DNA from: Rubellimicrobium arenae | GTDB lineage: Bacteria > Pseudomonadota > Alphaproteobacteria > Rhodobacterales > Rhodobacteraceae | Direction of reading: 5' to 3' | DNA: 64,000 bases | Assembly (NCBI RefSeq): GCF_017916275.1 | Contig: NZ_JAFMST010000003.1 | Span: 124,001 to 188,000 of the forward strand | Shown: positions 53,040 through 60,886 of the stretch, piece by piece | How the letters are laid out: each line of letters opens with the position of its first letter | Numbering within the stretch: position 1 is the first letter of the stretch | The notes under the pieces: generated by a model | Told to the model about the DNA's origin: nothing | Seen by the model: only the letters and a program-made list of their open reading frames with translations | Database searches by the model: none | Translations under genes and position numbers: made by a program

Positions 53040-53447
53040 CGTGATGGGTCGGCCAACTTGGTCATCGGAAGATCTTTGTCCGATCCGGGTGCTGGAGCCC
53101 TGAAACCAAGCTCGTGTCGTCGTCGGCATCCGGCTGCGCTGTTCCCTTGGCGGGGTCGTGCGCTTGCCCAACCGGCTTTGCCCTTCACGCGCACTCAAGC
53201 GGGGCTCTTGGGGCCTCCAATCCAGCCGCTGTGAACGGCGGCGGTACTCCCTTCGTGCAAAATCATCGCCCTAAAGCGATTGTTTACCAAACTGCTGTAT
53301 CCCGGTGAGGCAGAAGACCTGCGGCTCACGGCTGACCAGAACCAGTTATCGCGCCCCATCCCAAAGTCGGAGCGCGCCCGGTTCGGTGCGGCCTGGCCAT
53401 AACTGAACAACGGGATGTAACCCTATGACAATCGAAAGCGTCTCTTC
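53040..53447. other. 408-bp interval between the clpX terminator and the second CTERM gene
   Basis: No gene recognised. The right half is AT-richer than the surroundings (around 53260-53300 and 53395-53430). A very short frame, ATG at 53425 to TGA at 53449-53451 (8 codons, MTIESVSS), overlaps the GTG start of the next gene and could be a coupled leader peptide, but ribosome-site support is poor. Confidence 0.45.
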
Positions 53448-54023
53448 GTGAGGCGGCTGCATTCGGCTTGCCTTGCCGCTGCACTGGCCCTCATGCCGCT
53501 GGCTGCCAAAGCCGTCACGCTTGGCGCCACCAATACGATCAGGTCCGGGCAGAGCGTCACTCTTCTGGAGGGAAAGGCTTGGAACTTCGTGGCGACGTTC
53601 AGCCCGGCCGATGCCGACAACAGGTCCGGAACTTACAGCTTCGTGTTCCGAAACGCGTCCGACACCAGGAAGACGTTGAGCTTCGGGGCAACCGTGAACC
53701 AGGTGGCCGCCCGATTCGCCGGAGGCGTCAAGATCAAGCTGGGCGGGTATCTGCTTGATACGACCAAGCATCCGGACTGGACCACCTCCCAAGGGACGGA
53801 CCTGACCCTGGCTGCCCGGGAAAGCCAGACTTTGACGATCAGCTTCGGGAGGGTTCGGGCCGTACAGCCCTCTGGCCAAGCCACGATCACCTTCGCGGCA
53901 TCCGTGGTTCCGGCCCCGCTCCCCGCGACCGGAGGCCTGCTTCTCTCTGCCATCGCGGGATGTGGCCTTCTGCGGCGACGCTCCCGCTCAGCAGGGCCGC
54001 CGCCAAACCTGGCCCTGTCCTGA
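53448..54023 (+). CDS. CTERM-anchored exported protein (VPLPA/PEP-CTERM-like)
   Basis: 191 residues. A signal peptide (RRLHSACLAAALALMPLAAKA) is followed by a beta-rich body and a C-terminal VPAPLPATGGLLLSAIAGCG helix ending in RRRSR, the CTERM sorting layout. It is longer after the basic cluster than usual (about 10 residues). The body (TYSFVFRNASDTRKTLSFGA) resembles small beta-sandwich proteins but is not identifiable. The GTG at 53448 lacks a ribosome site, so the start is uncertain. Confidence 0.75.
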   Translation: MRRLHSACLAAALALMPLAAKAVTLGATNTIRSGQSVTLLEGKAWNFVATFSPADADNRSGTYSFVFRNASDTRKTLSFGATVNQVAARFAGGVKIKLGGYLLDTTKHPDWTTSQGTDLTLAARESQTLTISFGRVRAVQPSGQATITFAASVVPAPLPATGGLLLSAIAGCGLLRRRSRSAGPPPNLALS

Positions 54024-54235
54024 CGAGGGTGGCCGGGCTTCGCAACGGCCCAAGGAGCCCGGCCCGCAGGTCGGGTCACCGCCCGCAGTGGCCCCCGGGG
54101 GCGCTCGTCTCGAATCCCTGTGAGGGGCCAGGGATACGGAAGCTGGGGCACCCGTGATCGCTTTCGACCACGCCGGCCTACATTGACCCTTCCGGTCATC
54201 CGGGGCATTGAGGCGCAGAGCGGCGGAGTCATCTC

Positions 54236-54619
54236 ATGGCACTTTCTGACATTCTGAAGCGCACCTTTACGTGGTGGAACAGCCAGACCTTCGGCACGCA
54301 GCTCTGGACTGCGCGCCACGGGCAGAAGGTCGGGGAGGATGCTCTGGGGAACGTGTATTACCGGACTGCTGACGACTCGAGCCGCTGGGTCATCTACAAC
54401 GGCGAAGCCGAAGCGTCCCGTGTCCCGACTGAGTGGTTCGGCTGGCTGCACCGCACCTGGGACGAGCCTCCCACGGTCCGCCCGCCGGTCCGCAAGTTCT
54501 GGGAGAAGCCGTCCCTGCCCAACCTGACGGGCACGCCATACGCCTATGCTCCATCGGGTTCGCTTCTGCGAGCCGAACCCGTGAAGCGCGAGGATTACGA
54601 AGCCTGGTCCCCTGAGTGA
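54236..54619 (+). CDS. NDUFA12 family NADH:ubiquinone oxidoreductase accessory subunit
   Basis: 127-residue homologue of the mitochondrial complex I subunit NDUFA12 (B17.2), found in alphaproteobacteria. [26 protein letters not shown]-like [19 protein letters not shown] and [12 protein letters not shown] are the conserved run. It supports complex I assembly at the inner membrane. It is followed directly by mlaD with a one-base overlap. Confidence 0.93.
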   Translation: MALSDILKRTFTWWNSQTFGTQLWTARHGQKVGEDALGNVYYRTADDSSRWVIYNGEAEASRVPTEWFGWLHRTWDEPPTVRPPVRKFWEKPSLPNLTGTPYAYAPSGSLLRAEPVKREDYEAWSPE

Positions 54620-55074
54620 TGCGGGAATCCCCGGTCGAGATCGTAACCGGAGCTGCCGTGGTGCTCATCGCGGGCGGTTTTCTCCTGTATTCGGCACAGG
54701 TGACGGGGTACGGCGGACCGTCCGACGGCCTTGAACTGAGCGCGAGCTTTCGATCCATCGAAGGCGTGTCGCTGGGCACGGATGTACGACTGGCTGGCGT
54801 AAAGATCGGGACGGTCACCGACATGGCCCTGGACCCCGAGACTTATCGGGCCACGACCGAACTCACGCTCGACGCGCAGGTCCCGATCCCCGACGACTCC
54901 TCTGCAGTCGTCGCCAGCGAGGGCCTGCTTGGCGGCAACTACATCGAGATCGTGCCGGGTGCTTCTCTCACGACCCTCGCCGACGGCGGCGAGATCGTGG
55001 ACACCCAAGGCGCGGTCAGCCTGCTGCAACTTCTGCTTCAGTACATCTCCGGCGGCAACGATCAGGGATCATGA
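54619..55074 (+). CDS. mlaD: MlaD-like MCE domain protein (outer-membrane lipid asymmetry)
   Basis: 151 residues. An N-terminal membrane helix (about 8-27) anchors a single MCE domain: SFRSIEGVSLGTDVRLAGVKIG (split: SFRSIEGVSLGTD, VRLAGVKIG) and LLGGNYIEIVPGA. MlaD hexamers carry phospholipid between membranes. The permease and ATPase partners (MlaE, MlaF) are not adjacent, so it is an orphan here. The ATG at 54619 (or GTG 54616) overlaps the NDUFA12 stop; its own stop overlaps DUF2155. Confidence 0.9.
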   Translation: MRESPVEIVTGAAVVLIAGGFLLYSAQVTGYGGPSDGLELSASFRSIEGVSLGTDVRLAGVKIGTVTDMALDPETYRATTELTLDAQVPIPDDSSAVVASEGLLGGNYIEIVPGASLTTLADGGEIVDTQGAVSLLQLLLQYISGGNDQGS

Positions 55075-55496
55075 AGCGGAGCGTGCTCGCGGCTGTGCTC
55101 TTTGCAGCGCCCGTGGCGGCGCAGGACAGCCTGTCCATTGTTCCGCCCTCCCGGGGGCAGGAGCCTTCTGAACGGATCCAGGCGCCCTCTGGGGCTGCGG
55201 CGTCGGCTGTGGGCGGGATTGTCCGGGTGTTGGACAAGATCAACGGAACGACCTCGGACCTCCAACTCCGAAACGGTGAGACCGCTGACATCGGGGCCTT
55301 GACCGTGACGATGGGCGATTGCCGGTACCCGACCGACAACCCCGCAGGTGACGCTTACATCCTTCTCAGCATCCGGACCAAGCAGGACGATGCCGCTGTG
55401 TTCGAAGGCTGGATGGTGGCCTCGGCCCCGGCGTTGAGCGCGCTCGATCACCCCCGATACGATGTCTGGGCGTTGCGCTGCATCGGTGTGGATTGA
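55071..55496 (+). CDS. DUF2155 domain-containing exported protein
   Basis: 141 residues with a signal peptide (VLAAVLFAAPVAAQ) and a DUF2155 body: VRVLDKINGTTSDLQL, CRYPTDNPAGDAYILL, FEGWMVASAPALSALDHPRYDVWALRC. Two conserved Cys may form a disulfide. Function unknown; the family regularly follows NDUFA12/MlaD in Rhodobacterales. ATGA overlap with mlaD. Confidence 0.9.
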   Translation: MKRSVLAAVLFAAPVAAQDSLSIVPPSRGQEPSERIQAPSGAAASAVGGIVRVLDKINGTTSDLQLRNGETADIGALTVTMGDCRYPTDNPAGDAYILLSIRTKQDDAAVFEGWMVASAPALSALDHPRYDVWALRCIGVD

Positions 55497-55668
55497 GGCG
55501 ACCCCGCCACGCGGACGGAGGTATGAAGATAGTATCGTTGCCCTGTGTCGTCCTGCGGCCCCACTCTGGGTATGACACTCCGCGCCGCAGGTCAGCCGGC
55601 CGAAGGCACGGTCAGACATTTAGGCTTTGCTTCTCCGGCGCGACTTGCCGTGGAGGGTGCGCCGAGTC

Positions 55669-56262
55669 CTATGACACCGGAAAGGTCGCCTGCTGCCTCA
55701 GCGCCTCGGCCAGCAGGGCGCGGTAAGTTCCCCGACTGACTTCGATGGCCCCCAGGCTTGCGAGATGAGGGGTCAGGAACTGGGTATCGAAAAGCTTGAA
55801 CCCACCCGCACGCAGATGCTCGATCAGGTGAAACAGCGCGACCTTCGAGGCGTCGGTCCTTCGGGAAAACATGCTTTCCCCGAAGAAGGCCGCGCCGATG
55901 GCGACGCCGTAGACACCACCAACGAGGTCACGCTCCTGCCAGACTTCGGCGGAGTGAGCACGACCATGGGCGAACAGCGCCGAGTAAAGGGCAGCGATAG
56001 TCCCACTGATCCAGGTTTCCGCCCGGTCGGCGCAGCCTTGCACGACAGCGTCGAAGGCCGTGTCGAAGCTGACGCGATATGTCCCTCGCTTCAGCGTCCG
56101 CGCGAGGCTGCGGGAGACTCGAAACCCATCCAAGGGAAAAATCCCGCGCTGCCTCGGATCGACCCAGAACACGTCTGGGTCGCTCCGACTCTCGGCCATG
56201 GGAAAGATGCCCTGGCGGTAGGCCGAGAGAAGCAGTTCTGGCGTCAGATCGTCTCCTCTCAC
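55669..56262 (-). CDS. aat: Leucyl/phenylalanyl-tRNA-protein transferase
   Basis: 197-residue enzyme that adds Leu or Phe to N-terminal Arg/Lys and so feeds the N-end rule (ClpS/ClpAP). [23 protein letters not shown] (read as GIFPMA and [10 protein letters not shown]), HSAEVWQ and [19 protein letters not shown] are diagnostic. The true start is the GTG at 56262 overlapping the accC stop (GTGA); longer frames run into accC. Third gene of accB-accC-aat. Confidence 0.93.
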   Translation of the reverse strand: MRGDDLTPELLLSAYRQGIFPMAESRSDPDVFWVDPRQRGIFPLDGFRVSRSLARTLKRGTYRVSFDTAFDAVVQGCADRAETWISGTIAALYSALFAHGRAHSAEVWQERDLVGGVYGVAIGAAFFGESMFSRRTDASKVALFHLIEHLRAGGFKLFDTQFLTPHLASLGAIEVSRGTYRALLAEALRQQATFPVS

Positions 56263-57614
56263 GCCGGAGCTGCCATGTTCTCCTTGAGCCAACGCTCGAG
56301 CCAATGGATGTCGTAGTCCCCCGCCTGAATCGAGGGATCCTGGGTGAGCTCGTGGAACAGGGGAATCGTCGTGTCCACTCCATCCACGATCAGTTCGCCA
56401 AGAGCCCGGCTCAGACGGGCCAAGGCCTCAGACCGGTCCCGCCCATGCACGATGAGCTTGGCGATCAGCGAATCGTAGTAGGGCGGAATGCGGTAGCCAT
56501 CATACAGCGCCGAATCCATTCGCACGCCCAGGCCTCCGGGCGCATGATACTGGGTGATCTTCCCAGGGGATGGCGAAAAGTTCGGTAGACGCTCCGCGTT
56601 GATCCGCACCTCGATCGCGTGGCCGTCGATCCGGAGGTCGTCCTGGGTGAACGACATGGGGAGCCCGCAAGCCACCCGGATCTGCTCGCGCACGAGGTCC
56701 ACGCCGAAGATCGCCTCGGTCACCGGATGCTCCACCTGCAGGCGGGTGTTCATCTCGATGAAGTAGAACTCGCCGTTCTCGAACAGGAACTCGATGGTGC
56801 CGGCGCCGATGTAGTTGATCTTGGCCACGGCGTCGGCGCAGATCTTGCCGATGCGGGCACGCTGCTCGGGCGTGATGATGGGGCCGGGCGCTTCCTCCAG
56901 GACCTTCTGGTGGCGACGCTGGAGCGAGCAGTCCCGCTCGCCCAGGTGAACAGCGTTTCCCTTGCCGTCACCGAAAACCTGGATCTCGATATGACGCGGG
57001 GTGGTGAGGTACTTCTCCATGTAGACCTCGTCGTTCCCGAAGGCCGCCTTGGCCTCGGAACGCGCCGTCTGGAATGCGACCTCCAGCTCCCCTTCGTCGC
57101 GGGCGACCTTCATGCCGCGCCCGCCGCCACCTGCCGTGGCCTTGATGATGACGGGATAGCCGATGCTCTCGGCGACCCGCTTGGCGTCCGCGATGGTCGC
57201 CACGCCACCGTCCGAGCCCGGGACGACCGGGATGCCCAGGGCCTTCGCCGTCTCCTTGGCGGTGATCTTGTCGCCCATGATGCGGATATGCTCGGCCGTG
57301 GGGCCGATGAAGGTGATGCCGTGATCCTCGACGGCCTGCACGAAGGCGGCGTTCTCGCTCAAAAAGCCGTAGCCCGGGTGGATGGCCTGCGCGCCCGTGA
57401 TCTCGCAGGCCGAGATGATGGACGGAAAGCTCAGGTAGCTCTGCGAGGACGGGGGCGGGCCGATGCAGATGGCCTCATCCGCCATGCGCACATGCATGGC
57501 ATCGGCGTCGGCGGTGGAATGCACCGCAACCGACTGGATTCCCATCTCGCGGCAGGCGCGCACGACCCGGAGCGCGATCTCGCCCCGGTTGGCGATCAGG
57601 ATCTTGTCGAACAT
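56259..57614 (-). CDS. accC: Acetyl-CoA carboxylase biotin carboxylase subunit
   Basis: 451-residue ATP-grasp enzyme that carboxylates the biotin on Acc[14 protein letters not shown] at the N-terminus, the glycine loop [13 protein letters not shown], the [14 protein letters not shown] active-site strand and the C-terminal biotin-carboxylase cap are all intact. The ATG at 57614 lies 5 bp after the accB stop. Confidence 0.98.
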   Translation of the reverse strand: MFDKILIANRGEIALRVVRACREMGIQSVAVHSTADADAMHVRMADEAICIGPPPSSQSYLSFPSIISACEITGAQAIHPGYGFLSENAAFVQAVEDHGITFIGPTAEHIRIMGDKITAKETAKALGIPVVPGSDGGVATIADAKRVAESIGYPVIIKATAGGGGRGMKVARDEGELEVAFQTARSEAKAAFGNDEVYMEKYLTTPRHIEIQVFGDGKGNAVHLGERDCSLQRRHQKVLEEAPGPIITPEQRARIGKICADAVAKINYIGAGTIEFLFENGEFYFIEMNTRLQVEHPVTEAIFGVDLVREQIRVACGLPMSFTQDDLRIDGHAIEVRINAERLPNFSPSPGKITQYHAPGGLGVRMDSALYDGYRIPPYYDSLIAKLIVHGRDRSEALARLSRALGELIVDGVDTTIPLFHELTQDPSIQAGDYDIHWLERWLKENMAAPA

Positions 57615-57619
57615 CGCGC

Positions 57620-58126
57620 TTACTCGATGATCACGAGGGGTGCGCCGTATTCCACGGGCGCCCCATCCTCGACGAGGATGCGCTTCACGACCCCGGCATG
57701 CGGCGCCGGGATCTGGTTCATGGTCTTCATGGCTTCGATGATGAGCAGGGTATCGCCCACCTTGACGGCCTGACCGACCGAGACGAAGGGCGTCGAGCCG
57801 GGTTCCGCCTGGAGGTAGACCGTCCCGACCATCGGCGAGGTCACCGCACCGGGATGCGCCGCCGGGTCGCCCGACATGGCCGGAGCCTCGGACGCGATGG
57901 GCGCCGACGGGGAAGCCGCCTGGATCGCCGCCGGCATCGCAGCGGGCGCGGCCGGAGCCGCCGGGGCTGCGACCACGAGGCTGCCCCGCGCGACGCGGAC
58001 GTTCAGGCGATCATTGTCACCATATTCGCGTTTGACCTCGAGTTCGGTCAGGTCGTTGGCCCGAAGAAGTTCGGCCAAGGCCCGGATGAAGCTCACATCG
58101 CCGTCATGGGTGGTCTTGTCGCTCAT
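57620..58126 (-). CDS. accB: Acetyl-CoA carboxylase biotin carboxyl carrier protein
   Basis: 168 residues: an N-terminal helical part, an Ala/Pro linker (about 52-95) and a C-terminal biotinyl domain. The biotinylated K134 is in EAMKTMNQI, with Thr in place of the usual second Met (AMKM), a variant seen in other AccB proteins. The thumb typical of AccB is recognisable ([12 protein letters not shown]). First gene of the accB-accC-aat operon. Confidence 0.96.
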   Translation of the reverse strand: MSDKTTHDGDVSFIRALAELLRANDLTELEVKREYGDNDRLNVRVARGSLVVAAPAAPAAPAAMPAAIQAASPSAPIASEAPAMSGDPAAHPGAVTSPMVGTVYLQAEPGSTPFVSVGQAVKVGDTLLIIEAMKTMNQIPAPHAGVVKRILVEDGAPVEYGAPLVIIE

Positions 58127-58328
58127 GAAGTGCCTTTCGCCTCATCCTTGCTCGTCGGCCGTCGTCCGGTCCATTCTCGCCCCAGGTGGTCCGGGCAGGC
58201 CGGATGGCCAGGGGCCGGTTGTCCGCGGCTTATACGGCAAGCGATCCTGTGTGGAAAGTCGCGACGACACGGCCTTTTCGACCCGTGGAGAAGCCTTGCG
58301 GCCGGTGCCGTCCTGCAGGGCTGACCTG

Positions 58329-58739
58329 TCAGGCCACGCCTGATCTGGCTGCGGGGGAGGGCGCGTCCCCGCCATCGAGTGCCGCCGTCGAACTGGTCGG
58401 CGTTTCGGGGTTCACCCCGGCCGCGTCCCGGCCGGCGGTCCGATCCGCCTGTGCATCGGGCTCGTCGGAGGGCAGCATCCGCACGCCCCACGGCTTGAGC
58501 ACCCGCTGGGGTCCGAACTCCGGCGACGTGCCGTCCAAGCTCCCTGGTGGCTGGATGCCCGCGAGCGTGATGAGCCCCTTCACCACGAGGCCGCCTTGGC
58601 TCCGGGATGCCGGAGCCACCACCGGCCCTTGGGCCGTGGCAAGGGGCGGCACGGCGATCCGGGTGGTCGCAGCCGCATCCGCCGAGGGCCGGGCGTCCAT
58701 CACGACGCGCGGAACGGGCGAGATCGTTGTGATGTCCAT
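58329..58739 (-). CDS. Hypothetical protein, low-complexity
   Basis: 136 residues beginning MDITTISPVPRVVMDARP. It is rich in Pro, Ala and Ser with no recognised domain; the central GLVVKGLITLAGIQPPG may be a short structured region. Codons keep a strong G/C third position and GGGGGA precedes the ATG at 58739, so it is probably real. It is upstream of accB on the same strand but separated by about 200 bp. Confidence 0.6.
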   Translation of the reverse strand: MDITTISPVPRVVMDARPSADAAATTRIAVPPLATAQGPVVAPASRSQGGLVVKGLITLAGIQPPGSLDGTSPEFGPQRVLKPWGVRMLPSDEPDAQADRTAGRDAAGVNPETPTSSTAALDGGDAPSPAARSGVA

Positions 58740-58897
58740 GATTGATCCCCCACTCAGGATTAGCTCTCCCCATGCGCGCGATACCATGATTGTCCTAACA
58801 CCTGGTAAACGCCGGCCGGGGCTGCCCGACCGCGGTGGCTCGAGCCCACATGTTGCCAAGGCGGACCGCCGGTCCTAGCCTCTGGCCAGGAGGACCC

Positions 58898-60172
58898 ATG
58901 GCCGAGCGACAGCCCACCGGCACGCGCATCCGCGAGCGACGCCAGGAGCGGGGCCTGCGCCAGGCGGAGCTGGCCCAGAGCGTCGGCATCTCGCCGTCCT
59001 ACCTGAACCTGATCGAACATGGCCACCGCCGCATCGGCGGCAAGCTGCTGGCGGACATCGCCCGGGCCCTGGATCTCGATCCGGTCGCCTTGGGCGAGGG
59101 ACCTGACGGTGGTCGCGTCCAGGCGCTTCGTGTGGCGGCGGCCGGGGCCGTCGAGCCGCTGCGCCCCGCTCCGGAGCTGGCGCGGGCCCAGGAGCTGGCC
59201 GACCGCTTTCCGGGCTGGGCCGCGCTCCTGGCGCGCCAGGGGGCGCGCATCGAGGTGCTCGAGCGGCGGGTGGCCGAGCTTGCGGGCCGGCTCACGCATG
59301 ACCACGACCTTGCGCAGGCGCTTCATCAGGTCATCTCGGGCGTGACGGCCATTCGGGCCGCGTCGGACATCCTGGCCGAGAACCCGGATCTCGATCGGGA
59401 CTGGCAGGGCCGGTTCCTCCAGAACATCCGCACCGACAGCGAGACTTTGGCCGAGGCCAGCCGTGCCCTAGTCCGCTTCCTCGAGGCGCCGGAGCGCGCG
59501 ACGGCCGCGAGCCGCTCGCCCCAGGAGGAGGCCGAGCGCTGGCTGGACGCCCGCGACCATCACCTGCCCGAGGTGGAGGTCGGCGGCTGGCCATCCGGGC
59601 TTCCGGACGGGCCGGCGGGCTCTGCGGTCCTGGCCTGGTCTCGCCGTTACGCCGCGGATGCGGCACGCCTGCCCCTGGAGCCCTTCGCCGCCGCAGCGCG
59701 GGAGGCCGGCTATGATCCCGCGATCCTGGCCCGGGCCCTCGACGAGCCCTTCGCCCGTGTCCTGCGCCGTTTGGCTTCGATGCCAGGGGGGGAGGGCTGG
59801 CCCGCCATGGGGCTCGTGATCTGCGATTCCAGCGGGACGGTGACGCACCTGCGGGCTTTCGATGGGCTTGACCTGCCACGGTCGGGCGGTTGCCCGCTCT
59901 GGCCGCTGCACGAGGCCTTCGCCCAGCCGGGACGGGCCGTGCGAGCCTTCGCGGCGCTGCCGGGCCAGGGGGCGCCCCGGCTGATCTGCCATGCCGTCGC
60001 CGTCCCGCGCGAGGAGCCGGACCCTGACATGCCGCCGTTGATGGAAGGGACAATGCTGGTCATGTCGGCCCCGCCCGGACCTTCGGTAGGGGACCGGCTG
60101 GTGGGGCCGACCTGCCGGATCTGCCCGCGTCAGGCGTGCCCGGCCCGGCGGGAGCCCTCGATCCTCGGGTAG
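58898..60172 (+). CDS. XRE family regulator of the short-chain-fatty-acyl (ScfR/PrpC-regulator) type
   Basis: 424 residues. An N-terminal XRE helix-turn-helix (about 8-64, with LRQAELAQSVGISPSYLNLIEHGHR split as LRQAELAQSVGIS and PSYLNLIEHGHR) is followed by a long effector region and a C-terminal cysteine motif CRICPRQACPARREPS. That motif marks the family of regulators of acetate, propionate and similar metabolism. A central segment (VISGVTAIRAASDIL) resembles a histidine-kinase-like dimer helix. The ATG at 58898 follows AGGAGGA. It precedes the receiver/kinase genes and may share their signal. Confidence 0.85.
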   Translation: MAERQPTGTRIRERRQERGLRQAELAQSVGISPSYLNLIEHGHRRIGGKLLADIARALDLDPVALGEGPDGGRVQALRVAAAGAVEPLRPAPELARAQELADRFPGWAALLARQGARIEVLERRVAELAGRLTHDHDLAQALHQVISGVTAIRAASDILAENPDLDRDWQGRFLQNIRTDSETLAEASRALVRFLEAPERATAASRSPQEEAERWLDARDHHLPEVEVGGWPSGLPDGPAGSAVLAWSRRYAADAARLPLEPFAAAAREAGYDPAILARALDEPFARVLRRLASMPGGEGWPAMGLVICDSSGTVTHLRAFDGLDLPRSGGCPLWPLHEAFAQPGRAVRAFAALPGQGAPRLICHAVAVPREEPDPDMPPLMEGTMLVMSAPPGPSVGDRLVGPTCRICPRQACPARREPSILG

Positions 60173-60240
60173 GTTCAGACTCTTTGACAGCGCTGCCGCC
60201 GACCGTGATAGTCGGGTCACCCGGGCCTGGGGAGGAACCT

Positions 60241-60609
60241 GTGGGACGCCGCCTGCTGCTCATCGAGGATGAGCCCAACATCATCGAGGCGCTGAGCTTC
60301 ATCCTCACGCGCGATGGCTGGACCGTGCACACGCACGCCGACGGGGCCACGGCGGCCGCGCGGGTCAAATCCGGCGCGCCGGAGGTGGTGGTGCTGGACG
60401 CGATGCTGCCGGGGCGGTCGGGCTTCGACATCCTGCGCGACCTGCGGGCGGATCCGGCAACGGCGCAGGTTCCGGTCCTGATGCTGACGGCGCGGGGACA
60501 GGACAAGGACCGCGACCTGGCCCTGCGGCTGGGCGCCACGCAGTACATGACGAAACCCTTCGCCAACGCCGAGGTCGTGGCCGAGGTGCGCCGCCTCGCC
60601 GGGGGCTGA
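60241..60609 (+). CDS. Single-domain response regulator
   Basis: 122-residue receiver domain only: acidic pair in LLLIEDEP, phosphoacceptor D53 (VVLDAMLPG), Thr in MLTARG and Lys in MTKPF. No output domain, so it must signal through a partner. The start is the GTG at 60241 after GGGGAGGAACCT; an open frame reaches further upstream into the XRE gene. Likely partner: the SSS-histidine kinase two genes downstream. Confidence 0.92.
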   Translation: MGRRLLLIEDEPNIIEALSFILTRDGWTVHTHADGATAAARVKSGAPEVVVLDAMLPGRSGFDILRDLRADPATAQVPVLMLTARGQDKDRDLALRLGATQYMTKPFANAEVVAEVRRLAGG

Positions 60610-60610
60610 C

Positions 60611-60886
60611 GTGAAGCGCCCGCCACGTCCGGTCTTCCTGGCGCCCGCCGGCTACCGGCGCAAGAGGCTGCGCGATGCCGCCTACCTGCTGCCGCTCCTT
60701 GGGGTGGTCCTGCTCCTGATCCCGCTGCTCTGGACCCCGTCGGACGATGTCGGAGGCGTCGGGAACGCGGCATCGCTGCTGTTCGTCTTCGGCGTCTGGG
60801 CCGGCCTGATCGCACTGGCCTTCGTGCTGTCGCTCGTGCTCGGGCCAAATGCGGAAGGGGCGGAGACCAGGGACGACCTTCCGTGA
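60611..60886 (+). CDS. Small two-helix membrane protein
   Basis: 91 residues with two membrane helices (about 23-41 and 57-78). A basic N-terminus (KRPPRPVFLAPAGYRRKRLRD, here shortened to RRKRLRD) suggests the N-terminus is cytoplasmic. No known domain. It is encoded between the response regulator (1 bp gap) and the transporter-kinase fusion (GTGA overlap), so it is part of that signalling unit, perhaps as an accessory subunit. Confidence 0.8.
   Translation: MKRPPRPVFLAPAGYRRKRLRDAAYLLPLLGVVLLLIPLLWTPSDDVGGVGNAASLLFVFGVWAGLIALAFVLSLVLGPNAEGAETRDDLP

Noticed and set aside
57620-58126. AccB biotinylation motif AMKT as a defect
   Set aside because: Thr after the biotinyl lysine occurs in functional AccB proteins, and the rest of the domain is intact.
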